DNA of 64,000 bases from Streptomyces sp. CGMCC 4.7035 (lineage in GTDB: Bacteria > Actinomycetota > Actinomycetes > Streptomycetales > Streptomycetaceae), in the NCBI RefSeq assembly GCF_031583065.1, contig NZ_CP134053.1, positions 7,295,001 through 7,359,000 of the forward strand. The letters are read 5' to 3'. The notes beneath the pieces were generated by a model, which was not told the origin of the DNA, ran no database searches, and saw nothing but the letters and a program-made list of their open reading frames with translations. The first letter of the stretch is position 1, and every line of letters starts with the position of its first letter. The translations under genes were made by a program, and so were the position numbers. Shown here piece by piece: positions 29,772 through 39,662 of this stretch.

Positions 29772-31745
29772 ATGTTTCCCCCACCCCCACCGCGCCCGCG
29801 CAGCCTCAGCCTCCTCCGGCGATGCAGAGCCGCAGCCATCCGCACTCTCACCCTCGCCCTGACCGCGACGGCCGCCCTCCTGTTCGTCCAGCCCGGAGCT
29901 GCCCAGGCCGCGACGACCCGCCAGATATCCGTTCCCACGGCCCCCATGGGCTGGGCCTCCTGGAACAGCTTCGCCGCGAAGATCGACTACAGCGTCATCA
30001 AGAAGCAGGTCGACGCGTTCGTCGCGGCGGGCCTTCCGGCCGCCGGATACCAGTACGTCAACATCGACGAGGGCTGGTGGCAGGGCACCCGTGACAGCGC
30101 GGGCAACCTCACCGTCGACGAGACCGAGTGGCCCGGCGGTATGAGCGCCATCGCCGACTACATCCACAGCAAGGGGCTCAAGGCCGGCATCTACACCGAC
30201 GCCGGCAAGAACGGCTGCGGTTACTACTTCCCGACCGGCCGTCCCGCCGCCCCCAACACCGGCAGCGAGGGCCACTACGACCAGGACATGCTCCAGTTCT
30301 CGAAGTGGGGCTTCGACTTTGTGAAGGTCGACTGGTGCGGTGGGGACGTGGAAGGGCTGGACGCGGCCACCACCTACCAGTCCATCAGTGACGCCGTCGC
30401 CAAGGCCACCGCCACCACCGGTCGCCCGCTCACCCTCTCCCTCTGCAACTGGGGCAAGCAGAACCCCTGGAACTGGGCTCCGGGCCAGGCCCCCATGTGG
30501 CGGACCAGCACCGACATCATCTACTACGGCAACTCGCCGTCGCAGACGAACATGCTGTCGAACTTCGACCAGGCCCTGCACCCCACGGCCCAGCACACGG
30601 GCTACTACAACGACCCCGACATGCTCATGGTCGGGATGTCCGGTTTCACCGCCGCGCAGAACCGTACCCACATGGCCCTGTGGGCGATCTCCGGTGCACC
30701 GCTGCTGGCCGGCAACGACCTGACGACGATGACGTCCGAGACCGCGGGCATCCTCACCAACCCCGAGGTCATCGCCGTCGACCAGGACGCGCGCGGGCTC
30801 CAGGGCGTCAAGGTCGCCGAGGACACCACCGGGCTCCAGGTGTACGGCAAGGTGCTGTCCGGCACCGGCAACCGGGCGGTCGTCCTGCTCAACCGCACCT
30901 CCTCCACGCAGAACATCACCGTGCGCTGGTCCGACCTGGGCCTGACCGGCGCCAACGCGACCGTCCGTGACCTGTGGTCGCGGACGACCGTCGGCACGTA
31001 CGGCACGGGCTACACCGCCAACGTCCCGGCCGGCGGGTCGGTGATGCTCACGGTCACCGGGGGCACCGAGGCGGCGAGCAGCACGTACACCGGTACGTCG
31101 AGCTTCACCGGCGTGGTGGCCGGGACCACCGGCCTGAAGGTCGTCGACGTCGCCTACACCAACACGGCCTCCACGGCCCGCACGGCGACCCTCAAGGTCA
31201 ACGGCCAGACGGCGACGACGGTCTCCTTCCCGCCGACGGGCTCCTCGCAGGGCACCGTCTCCGTCCAGGTCGCCCTGTCCAAGGGCTCGGCGAACACGCT
31301 CGCCTTCACCGGCGCCCCCACCCTCGCTGACATCACGGTCCGCCCGTTGCCGGGCGCGGGCGGCAGCCTCCTCGTCGGCAAACAGTCCGGCCGCTGCGCC
31401 GACATCTACAACAACACGATCACCAACGGCACCCAGGCGGAACTCTGGGACTGCAACGGCGGCCAGAACCAGTCCTGGACGTACACCTCCCGCAAGGAAC
31501 TCGTGGTGTACGGCAACAAGTGCCTGGACGCCTACAACCTCGGTACGGCCAATGGCACGAAGGTCGTCATCTGGGACTGCAACGGCCAGGCCAACCAGAA
31601 GTGGAACGTCAACGCCGACGGCACGATCACCAACGTCAACGCGGGCCTGTGTCTGGACGCGTACGGCGCGGCCACGTCCAACGGCACGAACCTCGTCCTG
31701 TGGTCCTGCAACGGCGGCGACAACCAGAAGTGGACGGTGACGTGA
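29772..31745 (+). CDS. Secreted GH27 alpha-galactosidase with ricin-type lectin domain
   Basis: ATG 29772 is preceded by AAGGAG at a good distance; the longer open frame has no site. The product has 657 residues. A signal peptide is cleaved after about residue 46 (PGAAQA). The catalytic domain begins APMGWASWNSF and carries NIDEGWW, the nucleophile in FVKVDWCGG (Asp187), and YYNDPDMLMVG with the acid/base Asp. A C-terminal GH27 beta domain is followed by a CBM35-like stretch (about 430-530) and a ricin-B domain (about 535-657) with three QxW repeats (NQSW, NQKW, NQKW). It hydrolyses terminal alpha-linked galactose on extracellular polysaccharides. The released galactose could feed the gal operon further along the window. 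Confidence 0.9.
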   Translation: MFPPPPPRPRSLSLLRRCRAAAIRTLTLALTATAALLFVQPGAAQAATTRQISVPTAPMGWASWNSFAAKIDYSVIKKQVDAFVAAGLPAAGYQYVNIDEGWWQGTRDSAGNLTVDETEWPGGMSAIADYIHSKGLKAGIYTDAGKNGCGYYFPTGRPAAPNTGSEGHYDQDMLQFSKWGFDFVKVDWCGGDVEGLDAATTYQSISDAVAKATATTGRPLTLSLCNWGKQNPWNWAPGQAPMWRTSTDIIYYGNSPSQTNMLSNFDQALHPTAQHTGYYNDPDMLMVGMSGFTAAQNRTHMALWAISGAPLLAGNDLTTMTSETAGILTNPEVIAVDQDARGLQGVKVAEDTTGLQVYGKVLSGTGNRAVVLLNRTSSTQNITVRWSDLGLTGANATVRDLWSRTTVGTYGTGYTANVPAGGSVMLTVTGGTEAASSTYTGTSSFTGVVAGTTGLKVVDVAYTNTASTARTATLKVNGQTATTVSFPPTGSSQGTVSVQVALSKGSANTLAFTGAPTLADITVRPLPGAGGSLLVGKQSGRCADIYNNTITNGTQAELWDCNGGQNQSWTYTSRKELVVYGNKCLDAYNLGTANGTKVVIWDCNGQANQKWNVNADGTITNVNAGLCLDAYGAATSNGTNLVLWSCNGGDNQKWTVT

Positions 31746-31923
31746 GGTGACGGGAGGCCTGATGTGACCGCGGGTAACGACACAGGTTGGTGAAGGTAAG
31801 CGCATACCGACCGCTCAGTTTGGCGAAAGGCTCGCGCCACCCCGTACTCGCGAGTAGCGTGCGTCCGCCCCCCGCTCCCTGCGGTCCGCCGCCACGGACC
31901 CGAGCCATGCAAGGAGAAACGGG

Positions 31924-32397
31924 ATGTCCGACGCGTTCATGCCGCGACACTCGTCACCGGAGTACTCACCACCGCACCACTCAGCACCGCACCACCCTTC
32001 ACCGCACCACCCGTCAACGTCGTATCCGACGTACCCCTGGCAGCCGCCGCCGGCCCAACCGGTCCGGCGGCGGCAGCCACCCCGCCCGCCGCTCGGGAAC
32101 CACAGCGACCTGCGGATCCTGCGCACCGCCTACCGCCTCCAGCGGCGCGTGGCCACCCTCACCGCGCTCGGCTACTTCACGCTCTTCCTCCTCATGTCCG
32201 CGTTCGCGCCGTCCTTCATGACCCGCACGGTCTCCGGCGGCCTGAGCATGGGGCTGCTGCTCGGCCTGCTCCAGGTCCCCGTCACCTGCCTGGCGATCGG
32301 CCTGTACGAGTACACGGCACGCCACACCGTCGACCCGATCGCCGACCGCCTCCGCAGACAGGCCACGACGGACGCCAGGCGGGAGGCCACCCGATGA
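31924..32397 (+). CDS. DUF485 membrane protein
   Basis: The product has 157 residues. The first ~60 are His/Pro/Ser-rich (PHHSAPHHPSPHHPSTSYPT) and probably disordered. The rest is a DUF485 domain with two membrane helices (LGYFTLFLLMSAFAPSFM and LLGLLQVPVTCLAIGLYEYT). DUF485 proteins accompany ActP-type solute:sodium symporters, and the next gene is exactly that, overlapping by ATGA. It is likely an accessory subunit. The His-rich N-terminus is an unusual extension. Confidence 0.85.
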   Translation: MSDAFMPRHSSPEYSPPHHSAPHHPSPHHPSTSYPTYPWQPPPAQPVRRRQPPRPPLGNHSDLRILRTAYRLQRRVATLTALGYFTLFLLMSAFAPSFMTRTVSGGLSMGLLLGLLQVPVTCLAIGLYEYTARHTVDPIADRLRRQATTDARREATR

Positions 32398-34034
32398 CCA
32401 CGACGACCGCCACCGCCTCCATCACCAGCTTCAGCAGTTCCTCCGCCCAGGCCATGTCGCTCGTGGCGTTCACCACCGTCGCCACGATCACGCTCCTGCT
32501 GTGCGTGATGACCGGACCCGACGGCGACGACCTCGACGAGTTCTACACGGGCTACGGCTCCCTGTCCCCGATGCGCAACGGACTGGCCATCGCCGGCGAC
32601 TACATCTCCGCCGCGACCGTGCTCGGCACCGGCGGGATCATCGCGCTCACCGGATACGACGGCGTCGTCCTCGCGCTGAGCACGGTCCTGTCCCTGATGC
32701 TGCTGATGTTCCTGCTGGCCGAACCGCTGCGCAACGCGGGCCGGTTCACCATGGGCGACGTGCTGGCGCGCCGGATGCCGGGGCGGGCGGTGCGCATCAC
32801 CGCGTGCACCGCGACCATCGCCGCGCTGCTGCCGATGATGCTCGTCCAGCTCGCGGGAACCGGTGATCTGCTGGCGTTCATCCTCGGCTTCACCAGCGAC
32901 TCGCTGAAGACCGGCTGCATCATCGGCCTCGGCGTCCTGATGATCAGCTACGCGGCGATCGGCGGCATGAAGGGCACCGCCCTCATCCAGATCCTGAAGA
33001 TCGTGATGCTGCTGGGCTCCGGGCTGGCCGTCGCCGCACTGATCCTGCACCGCTTCGGCTGGGACCCGGGTGCGCTGTTCGCGGCCGCCGCGAAGAACAG
33101 CGGGGCGGGTCCCTCGTTCCTGCACTCGGGCCTGGAGTTCGCGGGCGGCCCCGCACCCCGGCTCGACATGATCAGTTCGGAGCTGACGGTGGTGCTCGGC
33201 GGCGCCTGTCTGCCCCACGTCACCATGCGGATGTACACGGCGAACAGCGCCCGGCAAGTGCGCCGCTCGCTGTCCTGGGCGGTGCCGTCGGTGGCCCTGT
33301 TCGTGCCGGTGATCACCGTGGTCGGGTTCGGCGCGACGGCCCTGATCGGGCGCGCCACCGTCGCGGCGGCCGACCCACAGGGCAACACGGCCTATCTGCT
33401 GGGCTCGCGGGCGGCGTTCGGGGCGGAGGTGTCGACCGCGGAGGCGCTGCTGTTCACCACGGTGACGACGGCAATCTTCCTGACCCTGCTGGCCTCCGTC
33501 GCCGGCATGATCCTCGCCTGTGCCAACTCCCTCGCCCACGACGTGTTCGCCGCCCATCTGCGGGACGTGCCGCCGCGCCGCGAGATGACCCTGGCACGCC
33601 TGTCGGCGCTGGCGGTGGGCGTCCCGGCGATCCTGCTCGCCACCCTCGTGCAGCACCACAGCCTGCAGCCCCTGGTGACGCTCTCCTTCTGCATCGGCGC
33701 GTCCGCGATCGCGCCGGCCCTGGTGTACGGCCTCTTCTGGCGCCGCTACACCCGAGCCGGCCTGCTGTGCACGCTGATCGGCGGCACGGTGACGGTCCTC
33801 GTCCTGATGACCGGCACGAACCTGGTCTCCGGCTCCCCCGCCGCGGCCTTCCCGAACGCCGACTTCAACTGGTTCCCGTTCACCACCACCGGTCTCGTCT
33901 CCATCCCGCTGGGCTTCGCCTACGGCTGGCTGGGCACCCTCGCCTCCGGCCGCCGGAAGGCCGCGGAGCAGCGCCGCCAGTACGAGGCGGTGGAGGGGTG
34001 GATCCTGGCGGGAGCGGTACGGAGGAACGGCTGA
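32394..34034 (+). CDS. Solute:sodium symporter (SSS family, ActP-like)
   Basis: The product has 546 residues with about 13 membrane helices. The first helices are followed by LDEFYTGYGSLSPMRNGLAI and AGDYISAATVLGTGGIIA, where SSS proteins place sodium and substrate contacts; RMYTANSARQVRRSLSWAV matches the conserved segment of the acetate/monocarboxylate branch. It probably imports a small organic acid such as acetate. The start overlaps the DUF485 gene stop, confirming a two-gene operon. Confidence 0.88.
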   Translation: MTTTTATASITSFSSSSAQAMSLVAFTTVATITLLLCVMTGPDGDDLDEFYTGYGSLSPMRNGLAIAGDYISAATVLGTGGIIALTGYDGVVLALSTVLSLMLLMFLLAEPLRNAGRFTMGDVLARRMPGRAVRITACTATIAALLPMMLVQLAGTGDLLAFILGFTSDSLKTGCIIGLGVLMISYAAIGGMKGTALIQILKIVMLLGSGLAVAALILHRFGWDPGALFAAAAKNSGAGPSFLHSGLEFAGGPAPRLDMISSELTVVLGGACLPHVTMRMYTANSARQVRRSLSWAVPSVALFVPVITVVGFGATALIGRATVAAADPQGNTAYLLGSRAAFGAEVSTAEALLFTTVTTAIFLTLLASVAGMILACANSLAHDVFAAHLRDVPPRREMTLARLSALAVGVPAILLATLVQHHSLQPLVTLSFCIGASAIAPALVYGLFWRRYTRAGLLCTLIGGTVTVLVLMTGTNLVSGSPAAAFPNADFNWFPFTTTGLVSIPLGFAYGWLGTLASGRRKAAEQRRQYEAVEGWILAGAVRRNG

Positions 34035-34130
34035 GGGGCGGATGGCCCAGGCCTCGGACCGGGTTCGCCCCCGCTTAGCCGCGGGGGCGGGGCGGGCGCG
34101 GCAGGCTCGGGGCGCGGCAGGCGTCGGCGG

Positions 34131-35015
34131 TTACTCCGCCGGGGCCCGGCCCGTCAGGGTGGCGAGGCTGTGGCGTACGTGGTCCATCTGGGCCTGCACG
34201 CGGTCCCATGTCTCACCGTGCTCCCGCAGCACCCGTTCCGTCTCGCGGGCGACGCGGTCCTCCCGCACCCGCGCCTCGGCGATCAACTCGGCGGCGCGCG
34301 CCTGGGAGTCCCGCTCGACCTGCCGGGCCGACTCCTCGGCCTCGGCCAGCGCCCGCTTCGCCTCCGACAGGGCGGCCTCCGCGAGCGCCACCCGCTCCGC
34401 CTCCCACGCGTCCACTCCCGCCGCCCGTTCGGCCGTCGCACGCTCCTCGCGCGCCCAGCGATCGGCATGCTCCCTGCCCTGCTCGGCGAGCAGGGCCTCG
34501 GTACGCTGCCGCACCTCGCGCAGCGCGGCCAGCGCCTCCCCGCGCCCCTCCTTGACCTCGCGCCGCGCCTCGATCCGTACGTCGTCGGCCTCGGCCCGGG
34601 CCGCCAGCAGCCAGGTACGGACGCGCTCTTCGGCCTCGCCGCGCACCTCGTCCGCGTACGCCTGCGCGGCCTCCCGCACACACCGCCCGGCCTCCTCCGC
34701 CCCGGCGAGGACGCGCTCGGCCTCCTGTCGCGCCTCCTCCCGCGCGGCCACAGCCTCCTCCTGCGCGAGGCGGAACACCTGTCGCGCCCGTTCGCCGAGT
34801 GCCTCGTACGTCTGCGGAGGCAGCTGCGCCAGCGTCTCGCGCAGCCGCACCAGATCGGCCTCCATCTCCCTGGCCAGCACGGTCAGCCGGGCGGCCCGCT
34901 CCCAGGCGGCGTCGCGGTCCTGCGATAGCTCCGCGATGCAGGTGTCGACCTGGGCGGGACGGTAACCGCGCCGCACGGACACGAAGCCGTGCGGCGACTC
35001 CGATGCGCTGCTCAT
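34131..35015 (-). CDS. DivIVA-like coiled-coil protein
   Basis: The product has 294 residues and no signal peptide. The N-terminus (FVSVRRGYRPAQVDTCIAEL) resembles the DivIVA lipid-binding head, followed by about 240 residues of almost uninterrupted coiled coil rich in Ala, Glu and Arg (for example AREEARQEAERVLAGAEEAG). Streptomyces has several such proteins in polar growth and cytoskeletal scaffolds (DivIVA, Scy, FilP). Which class this belongs to is not clear; homologues are often mislabelled cellulose-binding. Confidence 0.75.
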   Translation of the reverse strand: MSSASESPHGFVSVRRGYRPAQVDTCIAELSQDRDAAWERAARLTVLAREMEADLVRLRETLAQLPPQTYEALGERARQVFRLAQEEAVAAREEARQEAERVLAGAEEAGRCVREAAQAYADEVRGEAEERVRTWLLAARAEADDVRIEARREVKEGRGEALAALREVRQRTEALLAEQGREHADRWAREERATAERAAGVDAWEAERVALAEAALSEAKRALAEAEESARQVERDSQARAAELIAEARVREDRVARETERVLREHGETWDRVQAQMDHVRHSLATLTGRAPAE

Positions 35016-35291
35016 CGTGGGACCCCTCTCGCCTGACCCAGACTAACGGATGATTTCGCGCACATCTTGATGGATCAGACGGAAGTGTTCATAACACGAC
35101 ACTCCGCGCATAACAACGGATGAATCCCGACGCAAAGCCGCATACGCCATGACACATACAAAAGGGACGAATCGGGTCATACGACAGTCGTACGACCAGA
35201 TCCGGCCCTTGATGAGACGTCAGACATGCCAGAAACGCCAGGAATGCCAGAAACGCCAGACACGCATCCTCGGCGGCACTTCAGGACGGCG

Positions 35292-37832
35292 TCAAAGCAA
35301 CCCGTCCCACATCTGCTCCAGCAGCACCGACCACCAGCTGTCCGGCGAACCGAGCGCCGCCGGATCGAGCGAGGCGAGCTGCGCCTGGAAGTCGACGGTC
35401 CAGCGGCCCGCCTGCTCCTGGTTGAGCCCGTAGCGCAGCCTCCACATCCGACCCAGCAGCGCCAGGCACCGCACGAACTCGGGCAGCCCCGTGTTCACGA
35501 ACTGCGGCGGTACGGAAGCACCGCCCCGCCCCGCCTCCACAGGCACCGCGACGATGTTCGCCGTGCCGTACTGCACGCAGATCGCCTTGCCGAAGTCACT
35601 GCCCATGACCAGGTACGAGCCCGCGTCCGCGGACGGCTGCACCCCGCGCTCCTGCGCCAGTTCGGCCAGCGTCGGCACCGGACGGCCCGGCTGCGCCTGC
35701 GCCCAGAAGAACGGACCCATGTCCAGGGGCAGTCCGGCCACCACCAAGGTGTGCGCCACGATCGGCGGCACACCCTGCCGGTCCACCGCGGCCTGCTCGA
35801 ACCGGAAGATCCCCGGCCCGAAGGCACCGGCCAGTTCCTGCGCGACGGCATCCGGCGGAATCGGCGGCGCCGGCTGCACCGGCGGCAGCGGCGCACGCAC
35901 CGGAGCCGGACGCGCCGGACCGTCCGCCACCTGGTGCAACTCGCCCTGGTGCGCCAGCAGTTGCCGCATACCATCCTGACGCGAGGCATGGTCGGTGCCG
36001 TACGGGGCGATGCTCGTGATCCGCGCCTGCGGCCAGTTCTCCCGGATCATCCGCGCGCAGTAGGCGCCCGGCAGCTCGCACGACTCCAACTCCGTGTGCA
36101 GCTCCAGCACCTGGTCCGGCGGCACGTTCATGGCCCGCAGCTCGTGGAAGATCTGCCACTCCGGGTGCGGGGTGCCCGGCGCCGAACGCCGGATCAGCTG
36201 CTGCTCGGAACCGTCCTGCGCGCGGTAGCGCAGCACGGCCTGGTAACCGGGGCCGACCGTCGGCTGACCGGACGGCGGATAACCGTACGACGGCTGCCCG
36301 CCAGGCACCGGCTGCCCGGGCATCGGCTGCGGCTGCATCGGCTGCCCCGGCTGCGCAGCGCCGGGCGCCATGCCCGGGGCGCCCGGGGGCGGCGGGGGCG
36401 GGCCGGGAACACCGGGTGCGCCAGGAACACCGGGTGCGCCAGGAACACCCGGCGGCTGCGGCACGCCAGGCCCGCCGACGGGCGGACCCGCGAGCATCGT
36501 GGCCGCGTGATGCACACCACCCGGCGTGTTCGGCACACCGGGAGCCCCCGGAGCCTGAGGAGCATGGGGCGGATTCGGCGCACCCGGCGGCTGAGGCCCA
36601 CCCGGAACCTGCGACGCACCAGGCGGCTGAGGCGCCCCCTGAACCTGCGACGCACCCGGAACGCGCGGCGCACCCGGAACCTGAGGAGCCCCCGAAACCT
36701 GAGGAGCGCCCGGACCCGCCGCGCCCTCGGGCCCGTCCGGACCGATCTGCGGGACGAGCTGCGTAGGCACGTAGCCGCCCGCCGCGGGACCCTGAGCACC
36801 CGGTGCGGGCGGCGGGGGCACGGCACCCGGCAGCCCACCCGGAGTACCGGGAACACCCGGCGGATGGGGCACCCCACCACCGCGCGCCCCCCGCGGAGGC
36901 GCCGCCTTGCTGGTCGCGGCGTCGGCGATGTCCTCGGCGTTCGGCGCGAGCCGCCGCCCGGACACGGCCGAACCGGCCGGAGGCTGCGGCGGGTTGGGAG
37001 CACCGGGGACCCTAGGCACACCCGACGAAGGCACACCGGAACCACCCGCGGGACCCTGCGGATAACCGTACGAAGGAGCGCCAGGAGGCGGAGTCCCCGG
37101 CACCCCCGAAACCGGCGCCACACCCGGAACCCTCGGCGCACCCGGCGGCGCGGACGCGGGCGGCCGCGTACCGTCCTCGTCGGCATCGCTCAGCGGCGGC
37201 GCGAACACCGTCACCGGCAGCGGCACCGAACCCTCCTCGCCCGGATCCGCGTTAGTGTCGGTACCCGCCCACGGCGTCGCCCCGTCGGGCACACCCGGCA
37301 CCGCGTCCCGCACCTCGTCGCCGCCCCCGGCGGCAGGCCACGACGTACCCGAGACCGAACCCTCACCCCCCGGAAGGCCCACAGCGGCCGGCGCGGCAGG
37401 CGCGGCAGGCCCGGCAGACGGCTCCCCGTCCCGCCGCCGATCCTCAATGCCGATCTTGTCCGCCGCCTCCTGGAGCCACTCAGGCGGCGTCAACAGGAAC
37501 GACGTCTGGTTCAGATCCACCCGGGCCGAAGGCGCCGAAGGCGCCTGCGGCACCGCGTCCTTCACCCCGTACTCCTCCTCATACCGGCGGATGACCTCAC
37601 CCACCGGCAACCCGGGCCACAGCGTCGCCTCACCACTGTCACGGGCGATCACGAGCCGCTGCGCGCCGCCGTCCGAGCGCGGCCCCTCGGCCCGGTCCTC
37701 CCCCCACACCACGAACCCGAGCTCGAACTCCCGCACCCGCACCTCACGGTGCTGGTACGCCGGCACATCCCCGTTGATCCACTCTTCCGCGCGCTCCTGC
37801 GCCTGCGCGAACGTCACCATCGCCGAACTCAC
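35292..37832 (-). CDS. Imm35 - Pro-rich - deaminase-like - SUKH-4 multidomain protein
   Basis: The product has 846 residues from GTG 37832 (alternative ATG 37820). Order: an Imm35/YrhB-like domain (1-90; ERAEEWINGDVPAYQHREVR, DSGEATLWPGLPVGEVIRRY); a ~400-residue Pro/Gly-rich region with PGVPGAPGVPG repeats; a deaminase-like domain around 540-625 with HTELESCELPGAYCARMI (HxE and later Cys, as zinc-binding deaminases have); and a C-terminal SUKH-4-like domain (about 670-846; PLDMGPFFWAQ, SYLVMGSDFGKAICVQYG). There is no signal peptide. It combines immunity-type and toxin-type folds in one chain. GTGA overlap with the upstream gene indicates an operon. Its function is unknown to me. Confidence 0.75.
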   Translation of the reverse strand: MSSAMVTFAQAQERAEEWINGDVPAYQHREVRVREFELGFVVWGEDRAEGPRSDGGAQRLVIARDSGEATLWPGLPVGEVIRRYEEEYGVKDAVPQAPSAPSARVDLNQTSFLLTPPEWLQEAADKIGIEDRRRDGEPSAGPAAPAAPAAVGLPGGEGSVSGTSWPAAGGGDEVRDAVPGVPDGATPWAGTDTNADPGEEGSVPLPVTVFAPPLSDADEDGTRPPASAPPGAPRVPGVAPVSGVPGTPPPGAPSYGYPQGPAGGSGVPSSGVPRVPGAPNPPQPPAGSAVSGRRLAPNAEDIADAATSKAAPPRGARGGGVPHPPGVPGTPGGLPGAVPPPPAPGAQGPAAGGYVPTQLVPQIGPDGPEGAAGPGAPQVSGAPQVPGAPRVPGASQVQGAPQPPGASQVPGGPQPPGAPNPPHAPQAPGAPGVPNTPGGVHHAATMLAGPPVGGPGVPQPPGVPGAPGVPGAPGVPGPPPPPPGAPGMAPGAAQPGQPMQPQPMPGQPVPGGQPSYGYPPSGQPTVGPGYQAVLRYRAQDGSEQQLIRRSAPGTPHPEWQIFHELRAMNVPPDQVLELHTELESCELPGAYCARMIRENWPQARITSIAPYGTDHASRQDGMRQLLAHQGELHQVADGPARPAPVRAPLPPVQPAPPIPPDAVAQELAGAFGPGIFRFEQAAVDRQGVPPIVAHTLVVAGLPLDMGPFFWAQAQPGRPVPTLAELAQERGVQPSADAGSYLVMGSDFGKAICVQYGTANIVAVPVEAGRGGASVPPQFVNTGLPEFVRCLALLGRMWRLRYGLNQEQAGRWTVDFQAQLASLDPAALGSPDSWWSVLLEQMWDGLL

Positions 37833-38827
37833 TCCCCCGCCGCAGACGCCGGCGACACGGGCACCGCACGCGCGAACCCGCCGTCCACCATCAGATTCGC
37901 CACCGTCTCCAACTCCGGCGGATCCCCCGCGAGTCGCGACAGGAACCGGTCGAAGTCCTCACCGCACGGCAGCAACAGCCGCCCCACACGCTCCGCGGGC
38001 GGCCACGACGCATCGACATCCCGCGCGTCGTCGTACGCACAGAACCAGACCGACCCGATCCCGTCGCCCTTCACCTTCACGGCCAGCAGACCACCCTGCA
38101 CGAAACCGACGCCCAGATAGTCCTTCGTCAGATGGTCACGCAGACACTTGTTCACATACACAAGGTCATTGACCGCCGCCTCGTCCCGCACCGTGAAGAA
38201 CGGCTGGTCAATCAGCAACCCCAACGCCGCGTCGAGCGCCGCACCCACCGGCGCGCAACCACCCGCCGCCTTCAAGAACGACCGGTACGCACCCGGCAGC
38301 CGATACCCCAGGTCCTCCTCGACCTGCTGCACCTGCTGCTCCGTCACCGCCACCGACGCCTTCGGCAGACCGAAGTGCACCGGACGCGTCTCCTGCAACG
38401 GCCGCGTCCCCCGCTTGTTCTGATCGACACGCGCCGTCGCCAGCCCACCGTGATGCCTGAGCAGCGCCTTCACCTCGACCGGAATCAACTCCAGCCGACG
38501 CGTCCCCCGAACGTGGTGCCACGTCCAGCCGTGCGGCGTCGCCACCGCCGAAATCGTGTCCCACAGATCGTGCCCGGACGCCGCCAGCGCCGCGTTCGCC
38601 GACACATAGTCCGTCAGCCGCAACTCGTCCACGCCGAAACCCTCCGGCGGGTCCGCGATCTCCGCGGCCGCACGGGCGTACGGCGAGAAGTCGGGGTAGC
38701 CGTGCTCGTCAACCCGTACCCCTCTCGGGTGACGGGCCGCCCGCACCGGATCCGGAAAGTGCACGACCTGCCCGGCGTAGGCCGCGTTCGGCGGCGCGGC
38801 TTGCTGCCCGAGCCGACCTGTCGTCAT
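37829..38827 (-). CDS. WHH/HNH-type nuclease domain fused to SMI1/KNR4 (SUKH) domain
   Basis: ATG 38827 follows an AGGGGG site; the product has 332 residues. Residues 85-130 hold VATPHGWTWHHVRGTRRLEL and VKALLRHHGG, the pattern of WHH-type HNH nucleases found as toxin tips. Residues 150-330 are an SMI1/KNR4-like domain (EEDLGYRLPGAYRSFLKAAG, GVGFVQGGLLAVKVKGDG, WFCAYDDARD). Toxin and its usual immunity fold are thus in a single cytoplasmic protein. It is followed with GTGA overlap by the Imm35-deaminase-SUKH-4 gene. Confidence 0.72.
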   Translation of the reverse strand: MTTGRLGQQAAPPNAAYAGQVVHFPDPVRAARHPRGVRVDEHGYPDFSPYARAAAEIADPPEGFGVDELRLTDYVSANAALAASGHDLWDTISAVATPHGWTWHHVRGTRRLELIPVEVKALLRHHGGLATARVDQNKRGTRPLQETRPVHFGLPKASVAVTEQQVQQVEEDLGYRLPGAYRSFLKAAGGCAPVGAALDAALGLLIDQPFFTVRDEAAVNDLVYVNKCLRDHLTKDYLGVGFVQGGLLAVKVKGDGIGSVWFCAYDDARDVDASWPPAERVGRLLLPCGEDFDRFLSRLAGDPPELETVANLMVDGGFARAVPVSPASAAGE

Positions 38828-39091
38828 GACGGTTGCCCCCTGCGGCGTTCTGTCTGGCCTGTACGGCGCTGTCGATCGCGAATGTCGACAGCCTATGCGG
38901 TACGACGACACCGGTCACCGGGCCACCAGTTGCCCACGGCCACCGGTCCGGGCCGACGTGACCAGCCGTCACCCCGCCGTGACCGTACGCCGAAGAACGG
39001 GCGTGTCGGACCGCCCCAGCTACCGCAGCGGCCTCGGCATTTGGCAATCTAATGTCCCACCGGGGGGATGCAAGGGAGGGGAAAGACGATC

Positions 39092-39592
39092 ATGAACGCG
39101 ACACAAACAGGCACGTCCGGGGACCCACGCATCGGCTGGAGCAGCGCCGACGCGACCACCGCCCCCACCCTCCGCCACCGCCGCGACGGCATACTCCCCA
39201 CCGTCGCCGCCGCCCTCTCCGTCCGCGGCGCCACCCTCACCGGCACCGCCGCCCGCGGCGACCAGCCACCCGTCCTGCACCCACTCGTCCAGGACTTCCT
39301 CGACACCCTCACCAGCGGCCAACGCGACCGCTTCACGGGACGCTGCGCCGAGGCCATCCTCATCTCCCGCCACATCACCGCCGCCGACGCCGCCCGCAGC
39401 AAACGCGCCGCCCGCAAACCCATGACCAACGGCGAAGCCCGCAAAACCCTCAAACAGGCCAAACTCACCGCCCGCCGCATCCGCGAGGACGGCGACCCCC
39501 TCCACGGCAGCTTCGCCGCCCCCTGCCGCGCCTGCACCGCACTCAGCGACCACTTCGGCGTACACATCGTCGACTCCACGGCGCACAACTGA
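39092..39592 (+). CDS. YwqJ-like putative deaminase
   Basis: ATG 39092 has a GGGAGGGGAAAG site; the product has 166 residues. Candidate zinc ligands are Cys85 in GRCAEA (CxE, replacing HxE) with Glu87 as proton shuttle, and Cys145/Cys148 in PCRACTAL. This is the YwqJ-type deaminase pattern. The body ARGDQPPVLHPLVQDFLDTL is typical of stand-alone Streptomyces members. No signal peptide or delivery domain is present. It is followed 70 bp on by a SUKH-3 gene and is divergent from the WHH-SUKH operon. Confidence 0.72.
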   Translation: MNATQTGTSGDPRIGWSSADATTAPTLRHRRDGILPTVAAALSVRGATLTGTAARGDQPPVLHPLVQDFLDTLTSGQRDRFTGRCAEAILISRHITAADAARSKRAARKPMTNGEARKTLKQAKLTARRIREDGDPLHGSFAAPCRACTALSDHFGVHIVDSTAHN

Positions 39593-39662
39593 CTCCCCCC
39601 ACCCCCGCACACCGCACGACGGCGCACACGCCGGTCCATGGCACTCGACGAACGAAGGGCAG

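Noticed and set aside
35226-38120. 964-codon plus-strand frame opposite the SUKH operon
   Set aside because: Arg/His-rich shadow with no domain; the minus strand shows recognisable Imm35, deaminase and SUKH motifs.
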